Of a DNA stretch of 64,000 nt, positions 43,613 through 52,378 are shown one piece after another. The position numbers and the translations under genes were made by a program. Under the pieces are notes generated by a model. The model was not told the origin of the DNA, searched no databases, and saw nothing but the letters and a program-made list of their open reading frames with translations. Numbering within the stretch: position 1 is the stretch's first letter; each line of letters starts with the position of its first letter. This DNA comes from Actinomycetes bacterium. GTDB taxonomy: Bacteria > Actinomycetota > Coriobacteriia > Coriobacteriales > UBA8131. Location of the stretch: assembly GCA_009787085.1 (NCBI GenBank), contig WRGR01000044.1:17017-81016 (forward strand). The letters run 5' to 3'.

Positions 43613-45406
43613 TCAGCCGCCGAATTCCTCGGGCGCCCGTGCCGCAGCCGCTTTGGCGCCCTCAAGGTCGGCAGTACGGATGGCCGCCCGGCGGATCTTG
43701 CCGTTGACGGTCTTTGGCAGCTCGTCCAGATAGTCGATGATCCGGGGGAACTTGTAGGGCGCGGTCTGCTCCTTGACCCACTCCTGCAGCTCCTGGGACA
43801 GTGCCTCGGAGGCCCGATAGCCCTCAGCCAAAACCACTGTGGCTTTAACGATGGCGTTGCGTTCCGGGTCGGGCACACCGGTGACCGCACATTCCCGCAC
43901 GGCGGGGTGCTCGATCAGTACGCTTTCGATCTCGAAGGGGCCGATGCGGTAGCCACTGGACTTGATAATGTCGTCGTTGCGGCCAACGTACCAGAAGTAA
44001 CCCTCTTCGTCGCGCCAAGCGGTATCGCCGCTATGATACCAGCCATTGCACACTGCCTCAGCGGTCTTGGCTGCGTCGCGGTAGTATTCCAGCAAGATGC
44101 CGGGCGGGTAAGGCTGCTCGGAGTTGCCAGTATTCACCCGGATGCAGATCTCGCCAGTTTGGCCGGTAGCGCACTCCTGGCCGTTTTCGTCTAGGATGCT
44201 CGTCTCGTAAAGCGGCAGTGGCCGGCCCATCGATCCGGGCTTGGGGCTCATGCCGTTGATGTTGCAGATCGTCACCGGGGTTTCGGTTTGACCAAAGCCT
44301 TCGAAGATGTTCAGCCCGGTATGGTCATGCCAGCTGGCAAAGAGGTCGGGATTTAGCGCCTCACCGGCAGTGGTGGAGTGTTCGAGGGAACTGAGGTCAT
44401 AGTCACCAAGCTGCGGCGAACCCATGATCAAACGATACATGGTGGGTGGTGCGCAAAAGGTAGTAATACGGTATTTCTGGATCAAAGCGCAGATCTCATC
44501 TGGCACGAAACGGTCGAAATCGTAGGTGAACACGCATGCCTCCATGACGAACTGACCGTAGAGCTTGCCCCAGACGGCCTTGCCCCAGCCAGTGTCGGCA
44601 ATGGTGAAGTGGATGCCGCCGTCGGAGCGCACCTGCTGCCAGTGCCGCGCTGTTCCCAGGTGGGCAAGCGAGTAGCTGCTGTCGTGCAGCACCATCTTGG
44701 GGTTGCCAGTGGTGCCGGACGAGAAGTACATGATCATCGGGTCGGCAGCTTTGGTTTGGCGGCGGTCGAAATTGCTGTTCGCCTGGCGCACTTCACTGTT
44801 GAAGTCCGCCCAGCCAGCACGGACGGCGGACATGGCGCAGATGCCATCGGAGCCGGAAAGCGAGCTATCGTCAGGGGCATTGCGGGCACCTTGGCCGCCG
44901 CCACCGCCGTTAACCAGAATGCAGGTCTTGAGGCTGGGGCAGTTGGGCAGGGCGCGGTCGATGACAGCGGCGATATCACCAACATCGGTGCAGATCAAGG
45001 TCTTGATCCCGGCGCTGTTGACGCGGTACTCCACATCGTGCTCTTTGAGCATGAAGGTAGCCGGCACGATCACCGCACCGATCTTGGCCAAGGCTAGCGC
45101 CACAAACCAGAACTGGTAGTGACGGCGTAGGATCACCAACACCATGTCGCCGGCCACCACGCCCTTGTCCACCAAGTAGTTGGCGGTCTTGTCGCTCCAA
45201 TACTTGAGGTCACCGAAACTGAAGCGGTGCTCCTCTCCTTCTGGGTTGCACCAAACCATGGCCTGGCGTTCGGGCTCGGCAGCAGCGATGTCGTCAACTA
45301 TGTCATAGGCGAAATTATAGTCTTCTGGCCAGTGCAGTTTAAAGGAAGTCAAGAGGCCGTTCTCGTCATAGACCTCATCGGTATAGCGTTCGTAGATTCT
45401 TCTCAT
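43613..45406 (-). CDS. AMP-forming acyl-CoA synthetase (acetyl/medium-chain type)
   Basis: 597 residues of the adenylate-forming family. The ATP motif is MYFSSGTTGNPKM, the central block reads GWYHSGDTAWRDEEGYF, and the C-terminal NGKIRR carries the acylating lysine. The N-terminus is closer to medium-chain acyl-CoA synthetases than to AcsA. It activates a carboxylic acid to its CoA thioester; the exact acid is unknown. An HTH-cupin regulator gene lies just upstream on the same strand, as often seen for this type. Confidence 0.87.
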   Translation of the reverse strand: MRRIYERYTDEVYDENGLLTSFKLHWPEDYNFAYDIVDDIAAAEPERQAMVWCNPEGEEHRFSFGDLKYWSDKTANYLVDKGVVAGDMVLVILRRHYQFWFVALALAKIGAVIVPATFMLKEHDVEYRVNSAGIKTLICTDVGDIAAVIDRALPNCPSLKTCILVNGGGGGQGARNAPDDSSLSGSDGICAMSAVRAGWADFNSEVRQANSNFDRRQTKAADPMIMYFSSGTTGNPKMVLHDSSYSLAHLGTARHWQQVRSDGGIHFTIADTGWGKAVWGKLYGQFVMEACVFTYDFDRFVPDEICALIQKYRITTFCAPPTMYRLIMGSPQLGDYDLSSLEHSTTAGEALNPDLFASWHDHTGLNIFEGFGQTETPVTICNINGMSPKPGSMGRPLPLYETSILDENGQECATGQTGEICIRVNTGNSEQPYPPGILLEYYRDAAKTAEAVCNGWYHSGDTAWRDEEGYFWYVGRNDDIIKSSGYRIGPFEIESVLIEHPAVRECAVTGVPDPERNAIVKATVVLAEGYRASEALSQELQEWVKEQTAPYKFPRIIDYLDELPKTVNGKIRRAAIRTADLEGAKAAAARAPEEFGG

Positions 45407-45543
45407 GATCCTCCTCCGTATCAGGTGTGGGACGGGTACAGTTGATCGATGTCAGCGTGTCTTGTGGCGGGAAAGATTGCGAGTCAAGCCCGCAATACCA
45501 GTGCCTTGAACAATGCCCGTACTTCTTGCGATAACCGTACTGT

Positions 45544-45566
45544 GGGCATTGGTCGGCACTTCCCTA
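45544..45566 (-). repeat. Dispersed 3'-end element, copy 3 (after the HTH-cupin gene)
   Basis: The stop TAG runs into GGAAGTGCCGACCAATGCCC on the minus strand. An 8-bp hairpin CAATGCCC/GGGCATTG (45511-45518 with 45544-45551) overlaps it. Confidence 0.6.
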
Positions 45567-46166
45567 GGGGATGTCGATGCCCTCGTCCGGATCGTCATCG
45601 GCGGGTTTTAAGACGATGGCCAAGAACACGCAGGGCTCACCGCCAGTGGCGATCATACCGTGTCCGCGGCCGGAGTCGTAATACAGGGTGTCGCCGGCCT
45701 TTAGTTCCTCAATATGGCCCTCGAAGGCAAAACGCATCTGACCGCTGATCACGTAGTCCAGCTCTTGGCCACGGTGATAGGATAGGTGGATCGGACGGTC
45801 TTGCTCTTCCGGAACAAAGGGAGCGGTGACGATGAACGGCTCACAGAGCTTGTTTTTGAAGAAGGCCGCCTGGTGCAGGTACTCAAAGCCAGTACGGCGG
45901 CAGATGGAGAGGCCGGTGCCGCCCCGGGTCAGCTCGTAACCCGAGAGATGCGGCGGCTCACCAATCAACAGCTCGATGACATCGATGCCTAGGCGACGGG
46001 CACACTTATAGAGGAAGGTGAAGCTCAGCTCTCCCTTCCCGGACTCTTGGGTCAAGTATTCGTCGAGGCTGCGCCCGGTGGCCTTGGCCATGTCATCAGC
46101 GGAAAGCCCGAGATCTTCCCGAAGCGAACGAATGCGATTGCCGACCTCTGCCGGTGTTGGTTTCAT
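45564..46166 (-). CDS. HTH-cupin transcriptional regulator (XRE type)
   Basis: 200 residues: an N-terminal XRE helix-turn-helix (residues 7-63, VGNRIRSLREDLGLSADDMA) and a C-terminal cupin_2 barrel (HRGQELDYVISGQMRFAFEG and YDSGRGHGM). Such regulators bind DNA in response to a small ligand in the cupin. It probably controls the acyl-CoA synthetase and deoC genes downstream. ATG 46166 follows AGAGGAGG. Confidence 0.85.
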   Translation of the reverse strand: MKPTPAEVGNRIRSLREDLGLSADDMAKATGRSLDEYLTQESGKGELSFTFLYKCARRLGIDVIELLIGEPPHLSGYELTRGGTGLSICRRTGFEYLHQAAFFKNKLCEPFIVTAPFVPEEQDRPIHLSYHRGQELDYVISGQMRFAFEGHIEELKAGDTLYYDSGRGHGMIATGGEPCVFLAIVLKPADDDPDEGIDIP

Positions 46167-46280
46167 ATTCCTCCTCTGTAAATGCTATAGGCAACTGCAC
46201 CAACGGGGGGCATCAACAAGTGTCCCCCGTTGGTTGTCGCATATCCTGCTTACTGAGCTGTCCTTGCCCTGCTTTGGTTA

Positions 46281-46838
46281 TCAAGCGTGGGGCGTGGATA
46301 GCCTCATCAAAGAATCCGCTTGCTTGATGACCTCTTTTTCCGATATCTCGGGGGCATCATAAAGCCAATAGCGGACGATGCCGAGAAGTCCGGAAACCAC
46401 ATAGTGGAACAAGAATACGACATCTTTTGTTGACATATTGGGGTTGGCCTTCTCCCACTCCTCATGATAGGACTCATAGAGATAGTCCGTTACCTTGTCA
46501 ACAAGGCTGCCGTCACGGGAATTGGCAAGTGATGCCCGCAGCAGCACCTTATGCTCAGCCGCAAAGCGAACCACGACCGGTATAATGGCGAAGATATCCG
46601 ACGACAGCTCGTCCAACTTCTCTTTCAGTCCTACGAACAAGTCGTCTTGCATAGCCAAAAGCAAGTCGAACTGGTCAGCATAGTAGGTATAGAATGTCTT
46701 CCTGCTGACAGCGGCCTCCAAGCAGATCTCGCTCACCGTAATCCGTGATACGGGCTTAGTCTCCAACCCATGGAGAAACGCATCGAACAGGCATTGCTTG
46801 GTGTAGCGGAGACGTGAATCTCTGGGTGTAACATACAT
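46281..46838 (-). CDS. TetR-family transcriptional regulator
   Basis: 185 residues. The N-terminal HTH reads ISRITVSEICLEAAVSRKTFYTYYAD with the canonical FYxYF-like turn. The C-terminal half is the variable ligand and dimer domain. AAAGGAG lies before the ATG. It follows the purine cluster on the same strand but has its own promoter and an operator-like palindrome (see 46910-46954), so it is likely autoregulated. Its ligand and targets are not known. Confidence 0.85.
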   Translation of the reverse strand: MYVTPRDSRLRYTKQCLFDAFLHGLETKPVSRITVSEICLEAAVSRKTFYTYYADQFDLLLAMQDDLFVGLKEKLDELSSDIFAIIPVVVRFAAEHKVLLRASLANSRDGSLVDKVTDYLYESYHEEWEKANPNMSTKDVVFLFHYVVSGLLGIVRYWLYDAPEISEKEVIKQADSLMRLSTPHA

Positions 46839-46909
46839 GGTAAACTCTCCTTTGGTCTAGATGCTTGATCCGGTCACTTTGATTTAAACAACAGAACGAT
46901 TTTCAATGC

Positions 46910-46954
46910 ACAAGCAACTTGTTTAAGAATACACCTAGAGTAAACATCCGTAAA
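46910..46954 (-). promoter_or_regulatory. Promoter and operator-like palindrome of the TetR gene
   Basis: On the minus strand TTTACG (46954-46949) and TATTCT (46931-46926) are 17 bp apart. Just downstream, ACAAG-TTG-CTTGT (46922-46910) is a 13-bp palindrome at about the start of transcription. A repressor there would block initiation. Confidence 0.45.
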
Positions 46955-47058
46955 CAGCTTTTTCAGACTAGAGACCTAAAGTAGCTGATTTGTTGATTTC
47001 TCACAAGCTAACAAAACATTTCTCGTCTGTGTCTGTATAGGCAACGGCCATGGGACAT

Positions 47059-48435
47059 CTATGGCAGCCTACAATGCAGGTATTCTCCTCTTCCGAGTGT
47101 GCCTACGAACTCTCCGTTTTGGGCTATTAGCTCGCCGCGGCTCACGGTGGCCGATGGCCAGCCACTCAGTACTTGCCCTTCATAGGGGGTGTAGTCGACG
47201 TTTTCGTGCAGCATGGCCTGGGTCACAGTGACTTGGCGCTGCGGATCGATCAGGCAAATGTCGGCATCAGAACCAACGGCGATGGCTCCTTTGCGCGGGT
47301 AGAGGCCGAAGGCTTGGGCCGCGCCAGTGCTAGTCAGTTGAACGTAGCGCTCTAAGCTGATGCGCCCTTTGGCCACTCCTTCGGAATAAAGCTGAGCCAT
47401 CCGCAGTTCCACTCCGGGAATGCCGTTGGGACATTTTCTGAAGTCCTTGGCACCCTGCATCTTGTCACGCGCAAAGAAGAAAGGGCAGTGGTCAGTGCCG
47501 ATGGTCGAGATGCGACCGTCGGCTAGAGCCTGCCAGAGGGCCTCATTGTCGGCTGGGGTGCGCAAAGGCGGGCTGAGGATGTACTTCAAAGCCTCATGCC
47601 CATCTAACAGGTAGCGTCCCTCGTCCAACAGCAGGTACTGGGGGCAGGTCTCCAAAATGACGTTGGCGCTGAAGGGCAGGGCGGCCACCGCCGCCAAGCT
47701 GGCTCGGGCGCTGGTATGGACGACATAGATTGGTGCGTCACCAGCGGCATGTGCCAAGCTCAGGAGGTGCGCCACCGCCGCTGACTCGCAGTAGTCGGGG
47801 CGGCTTTTGGCATGGTAGATAGGGTCGGTCAACCCTTGACTGGCATAAAGCTGCCGTAGATGCTGGAGGATGGCATCGGTCTCGCAGTGTGCGCAGACCA
47901 AAATCCCCAACTCACCGGTGCGTTCCAAGAGGCGAATAATGGCGCAGTCGTCCAAACAGCGGTCATAGGTCATGTAGATCTTCAGGCTGGTGACACCGAT
48001 ATCCAAAAGACCAGCCAAGTCTGCCAGTACGCCATCGTCAACCCGGTCGACCACTCCGTGGAAGGCGTAGTCCACTACCGCCTTGCCATCGGCTAACTGA
48101 TGATAGGCATCGATCTGATAAAAGATGCTGGCACCTTCTGGGCCGAAGGCCAAGTGGTCGATGATCGTGGTGGTGCCGCCGCAGGCCGCCGCGATGGTGC
48201 CGGTGCGGAAGTCATCGACCGCCCGGAAGCTGCCGACATCCAAGTCCATATGGGTATGGGGGTCAACGCCGCCCGGCACCAGCAGTTGGCCTTGGGCATC
48301 GAGCACCTGCTCGCCGTCAGCGACCGACAGCTCAGGTGCGATTTGGCTGACTCGGCCATCCCGGCAGCGGACATCAGCCGCAAACACCGCATCGGCTGTG
48401 GCCACTGTGCCATTCTTTATCAACAGTCCGTTCAT
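47059..48435 (-). CDS. hyuA: Cyclic amidohydrolase, dihydropyrimidinase/hydantoinase type (HyuA-like)
   Basis: 458 residues. The binuclear metal motif is PGGVDPHTHMD, and the carboxylated lysine would be in SLKIYMTYD. The ending and PLRTPADNEALW are in line with the D-hydantoinase family. It opens cyclic diamides by hydrolysis. In Escherichia coli, hyuA (ygeZ) sits in the ygeW-ygeX-ygeY run, and the same partners lie upstream here, so a ring-opening step in purine breakdown is likely. Last gene of the cluster. Confidence 0.88.
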   Translation of the reverse strand: MNGLLIKNGTVATADAVFAADVRCRDGRVSQIAPELSVADGEQVLDAQGQLLVPGGVDPHTHMDLDVGSFRAVDDFRTGTIAAACGGTTTIIDHLAFGPEGASIFYQIDAYHQLADGKAVVDYAFHGVVDRVDDGVLADLAGLLDIGVTSLKIYMTYDRCLDDCAIIRLLERTGELGILVCAHCETDAILQHLRQLYASQGLTDPIYHAKSRPDYCESAAVAHLLSLAHAAGDAPIYVVHTSARASLAAVAALPFSANVILETCPQYLLLDEGRYLLDGHEALKYILSPPLRTPADNEALWQALADGRISTIGTDHCPFFFARDKMQGAKDFRKCPNGIPGVELRMAQLYSEGVAKGRISLERYVQLTSTGAAQAFGLYPRKGAIAVGSDADICLIDPQRQVTVTQAMLHENVDYTPYEGQVLSGWPSATVSRGELIAQNGEFVGTLGRGEYLHCRLP

Positions 48436-48456
48436 TCTCGACCCCGTCCGTTTCCC

Positions 48457-51018
48457 CTACTTTTTCTTATAGAAAGTACCACGTAATGGCAGGCTTTGGC
48501 GATGGATGCCGTCTAGGCGCTGGTAGGCTGAGGCCACTGCCGGGCTGGTGGGAATGAGGCAGAGCTCGCCCACGCCCTTGGCACCAAAGGCATATTGCAA
48601 TTGGCGCTCTTTAGCTATCTTGGTGAATATCACCTCGATCGGCGGCACTTGGGTCGCCCGCATCAAGCCGAGCGTACCGTACCTGACTTTCGGATAACCG
48701 CCCTCAATCGGAAAATCCTCGGTCAGGGCAAAGCCCAGACCCATAACAATGCCCCCTTCTACCTGTCCTTCACAGGACTTGGGGTTTACCGGTTGGCCGA
48801 CGTCATAGGCCGCCACCACACGTTGAAGCTTGCCTTGCTCATCGAGTATCACCACCTGGGTGGCATAGCTGTAGGAGACATGACTCACCGGATTGGCCAC
48901 CATGGTGCCCATGGCATCGGTCTTGGCATAGAACTCGTCGTAGTACTCTTGGCCTTCTAGGTCGGCTAAGGTCTTGCCAGCCGCCAGTGCCTCGGCCAAC
49001 TGCAGTGCGGCCCGTTTGGTGGCCTCGCCAGTAACCACCGTCTGGCGGGAGGCGGTGGAGGTGCCAGAGTCCGGTGTCCGTTGGGTGTCAGCAGCCTCTG
49101 GTACCATCAGATGCGGCGGCAGACCACAGGCCTCGCAGACCATTTGGACGCACATGGTGGCGATACCTTGCCCCATGCAGGCCGCCGAGGTGCGGATGTG
49201 CACCATACCGTCCTCGATGGAGATCAGGCAGCGACCGATGTCGTTGGTGCCAACACCTTTGCCGGAGTTCTTGAAACCGCAGGCGATACCAGCATAAGGG
49301 CTAGATTCGTAGACTTCACGGACGGCCTCCAAAGTCTCCACCAAAGCGGCGTTGGGGTCGGCGATCTGACCGTTAGGCAGCACCTGCCCGGGGCGGATGG
49401 CATTACGGTAGCGGATTTCCCAAGGCGAGATACCCACCATCTCGGCCAAGAGGTTTAAGTTGCTCTCCATGGCAAAACAGCTCTGAGTGACCCCAAAGCC
49501 GCGGTAGGCACCGCTGACCACATTGTTGGTGTACACCGCCATGCCGAGGATGTCGATATTTTGGAAGTTATAGGGGCCGGCGGCATGGGTGCAGGCGCGC
49601 TGTAGCACCGGACCGCCGAGTGAGGCATAAGCCCCGGTGTCGGCGATCAGCAGCGCCTTCATCGCCAGCAGACGGCCTTCGGCATCACAGGCCGAGGTCA
49701 GCTCGATGTCCATGGCGTGCCGCTTGACGTGGTAGTCGATGCTCTCTTGGCGGGAGAACTTGACCTTCACCGGCCTTTTGGTGTACCAAGCCATCAACGC
49801 CGCGTGCTGCTGGACGCTCATGTCCTCCTTGCCGCCGAAGCCACCGCCCACCAAGTTGGTGGTGACATGCACCTTCTCCAAGGGTATCTGAAGCATCAGG
49901 GCCACCTCCCGTTGGTCGTCGTAGACCGACTGGCCGCCAGTGTAGAGGTGCAGGCCGTCTTCACCTACCGGCACAGCCACAGCCACCTCGGGTTCCATGA
50001 AGGCATGGTCGTTGTGGGGGGTGTAATACTTGCGAGTCACCACATGGGCGGCGTTGGCGATCGCCGTGTCCGGGTCGCCACGGTGCAGGTACTCCTTGCT
50101 CATGATGTTGCCGCTGGAGTGAATTAAGGGAGCCGATGCCTTGAGGGCGTCTTGAGGCGATGTCACCGGCTCTAGCTCTTGGTAGTCCAAATGGATCAAG
50201 GCGATGATCTCATCAAGGCTCTCGGCCTTAGTGCTGCCGACCAAGGCCAAGGCATCGCCGATGTAGCGCGTCTCCCGGCCTTCGGCGATCATCACATCCC
50301 AGTCCTGCTTGACGTGGCCGATCTTGTTATGCGGCACATCTTTGGCAGTCAGGATGCGCACACAGTCCGGGTGCTTCTCGGCCTTGCTGGTATCGATCCT
50401 TTGGATCAGGGCACGCGGCGAGGGGGCACGCAGACACTTGGCAAAGATCATGTCCGGCAACTGGATATCGTCGCCGAAGATGCCGGTGCCTAGCACTTTT
50501 GCCTCGACGTCCGGACGGCAGATGTCCTCTCCTAGGCCGCCGGCCACGGGGACTGGCGACATCTGCCTCTCGCCCCGAAAGTATTCGGCGGCAATGAGGA
50601 TGGCATCTTCGATCTTCTGATAGCCAGTGCAGCGGCAGATATTGCCGTTAATGGCCTTTTTGACATCCTCCCGGGTCGGTCTGGGATGCCCGTCAAGCAG
50701 CGCCTTGGCCGCCAACACCATGCCGGGGATGCAGTATCCGCACTGCACGGCACCGGCTTCGCCGAAAGCAGCAACATAGACCTCTCGCTCACGCCGGCTG
50801 AGGCCTTCCATAGTTATGACCTCTGCGCCCTCCAAAGCCTCGATCTTGCGGATACAGGACTTAGTGGCCTGGCCGTTGATAATCACCGTGCAGGTGCCAC
50901 AGGCACCGATGCTGCAGCCGTCCTTGACCGATGTCAACCCAAGGTCGTCGCGCAAAAAGCGCATCAGCGACTTGCCGGCCGGCACCGTGTATTCTTTTGC
51001 ATTGACTGTCAGTCTCAT
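48457..51018 (-). CDS. xdhD: Molybdenum hydroxylase, fused 2Fe-2S and Moco domains (XdhD-like)
   Basis: 853 residues from ATG 51018, preceded by AAGGGG and GGAG. Residues 1-155 hold two 2Fe-2S clusters (GCSIGACGTCTV and CGYCIPGM..CRCTGY). The rest is the molybdopterin-binding part with GGGFGGKEDMSVQQH, GAYRGFGVTQSCFAMESN and the active-site glutamate in KGVGELCL. The layout matches E. coli XdhD, a member of the xanthine-dehydrogenase superfamily of the purine cluster. No FAD-domain gene (YgfM or XdhB type) is in the window, so its electrons must leave by another route. Likely substrate: a purine or purine derivative. Confidence 0.9.
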   Translation of the reverse strand: MRLTVNAKEYTVPAGKSLMRFLRDDLGLTSVKDGCSIGACGTCTVIINGQATKSCIRKIEALEGAEVITMEGLSRREREVYVAAFGEAGAVQCGYCIPGMVLAAKALLDGHPRPTREDVKKAINGNICRCTGYQKIEDAILIAAEYFRGERQMSPVPVAGGLGEDICRPDVEAKVLGTGIFGDDIQLPDMIFAKCLRAPSPRALIQRIDTSKAEKHPDCVRILTAKDVPHNKIGHVKQDWDVMIAEGRETRYIGDALALVGSTKAESLDEIIALIHLDYQELEPVTSPQDALKASAPLIHSSGNIMSKEYLHRGDPDTAIANAAHVVTRKYYTPHNDHAFMEPEVAVAVPVGEDGLHLYTGGQSVYDDQREVALMLQIPLEKVHVTTNLVGGGFGGKEDMSVQQHAALMAWYTKRPVKVKFSRQESIDYHVKRHAMDIELTSACDAEGRLLAMKALLIADTGAYASLGGPVLQRACTHAAGPYNFQNIDILGMAVYTNNVVSGAYRGFGVTQSCFAMESNLNLLAEMVGISPWEIRYRNAIRPGQVLPNGQIADPNAALVETLEAVREVYESSPYAGIACGFKNSGKGVGTNDIGRCLISIEDGMVHIRTSAACMGQGIATMCVQMVCEACGLPPHLMVPEAADTQRTPDSGTSTASRQTVVTGEATKRAALQLAEALAAGKTLADLEGQEYYDEFYAKTDAMGTMVANPVSHVSYSYATQVVILDEQGKLQRVVAAYDVGQPVNPKSCEGQVEGGIVMGLGFALTEDFPIEGGYPKVRYGTLGLMRATQVPPIEVIFTKIAKERQLQYAFGAKGVGELCLIPTSPAVASAYQRLDGIHRQSLPLRGTFYKKK

Positions 51019-51032
51019 CTTCTCCAACCCCT

Positions 51033-52364
51033 TTAGATTCTTGCCCACAGTTGGGCGGCTTGTTGGCGTGAGTCGGCCATCAGTTTTTCCTCATCGATGC
51101 CGATCAGCTCACGTTCCCGCATTACCACCCGGCCATTGATGATCGTGGTGTCCACGCTACGACCGCTGACCCCGAACAGCAGGTGGCTGGCAACAGTGTC
51201 GGCAGTGATCGGTGTGGGTGCCTGATAGCCGACTATAATCACATCGGCATAGGCTCCGGGGCGCAGAATGCCGGTCTCCCCGCTTATCAGGCGGTTCATG
51301 ATCTGCTTGTTGTTCTCGAAGAGCATCTGGTGCGGTTCGCCCCAAGCCACACAGGGTAGCTGATTGGCGAGTTTTTGGATAGCATGAACACCGCGCAATG
51401 ACTCTGTCATATCCACGCAATAGCCGTCAGTGCCCAAGCCGACCAATACTCCGGCAGCCAGCATCCTCAATACCGGCGAGGTGCCGACGGCATTGCCCAT
51501 GTTGGATTCCGGGTTGTTGACCACGGCCACACCGCTGGCGGCCAACAGCTCGATCTCGGAGTCCAGCACCTGTACACAATGCACGGCGATCGAGCGCTGG
51601 TTGAGAATGCCGCTGTCTGCCAGCCGTTCGACGGGACGGCGGTCGTACTTGGCAATAGCGTCCACTACGTCCTCGATGCCCTCGGCAACATGAATGTGGT
51701 AACCGGCACCGATCGACTCCGCCTCGCTCACCAACTTGTTCATGGTCTTGGCCGACACTGTCATCTGGGCATGCATGCCCACTAGGCCGCGCAGCATGTC
51801 GTCGTCGGCTTGCTGGCAGGCTTGGACGAACTCGATGTTCTCGGCAATGCCCTCGGCAGCGATCTGCTGGCCGTCGCGGTCGGAGACCTCGTAGCAAAGG
51901 TTAGAGCGTAGGCCAACTAGCTTGGCAGCCTCAGCAATACGCTGAAGCGAACCGCGCACCGCACCGGGGCTGGCATGGTGGTCAATAGCCGAGGTTACGC
52001 CCATCCGCACACAGTCAATCATCGGCCCGACGGCACTGTAGTAGACATCGTCTAAAGTGAGCATCTTGTCCAGCTTCCACCAAAGACCCGTAAGGATCTC
52101 GGCGAAGGTAGAAGGCGGCTTGGACTTCAGGTTGATGCCCCGGGCAAAGGTCGAATAATAGTGCATGTGGGCGTTAATGAAGCCGGGCATCACCAGTCGG
52201 CCATGGGCATCGAGGCGCTCAGCGTCGGGATAAGCTGTCTCTAAGTCGGCACTGGTGCCAACAGCAGTAATATGTGTGCCTTCGATCAGCACTGCACCGT
52301 CGTCGATGAAGGGACATTCAGCATTGCGGGTGACTACCGTGCCATGGGTAATGAGTATCGGCAT
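51033..52364 (-). CDS. ssnA: Amidohydrolase SsnA
   Basis: 443 residues of the metal-dependent amidohydrolase superfamily. GFINAHMHYYSTFARG holds the first metal ligands, and SAIDHHASPGAV and GLGTDGYCVD correspond to later ones. SsnA proteins are paired with ygfK and xdhD in E. coli and in gut purine users. Its reaction in this pathway is not settled; hydrolysis of an amidine or ring bond is expected. It ends just before the XdhD-like start and begins 15 bp after ygfK. Confidence 0.87.
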   Translation of the reverse strand: MPILITHGTVVTRNAECPFIDDGAVLIEGTHITAVGTSADLETAYPDAERLDAHGRLVMPGFINAHMHYYSTFARGINLKSKPPSTFAEILTGLWWKLDKMLTLDDVYYSAVGPMIDCVRMGVTSAIDHHASPGAVRGSLQRIAEAAKLVGLRSNLCYEVSDRDGQQIAAEGIAENIEFVQACQQADDDMLRGLVGMHAQMTVSAKTMNKLVSEAESIGAGYHIHVAEGIEDVVDAIAKYDRRPVERLADSGILNQRSIAVHCVQVLDSEIELLAASGVAVVNNPESNMGNAVGTSPVLRMLAAGVLVGLGTDGYCVDMTESLRGVHAIQKLANQLPCVAWGEPHQMLFENNKQIMNRLISGETGILRPGAYADVIIVGYQAPTPITADTVASHLLFGVSGRSVDTTIINGRVVMRERELIGIDEEKLMADSRQQAAQLWARI

Positions 52365-52378
52365 CTCAGCTTCTCCTT

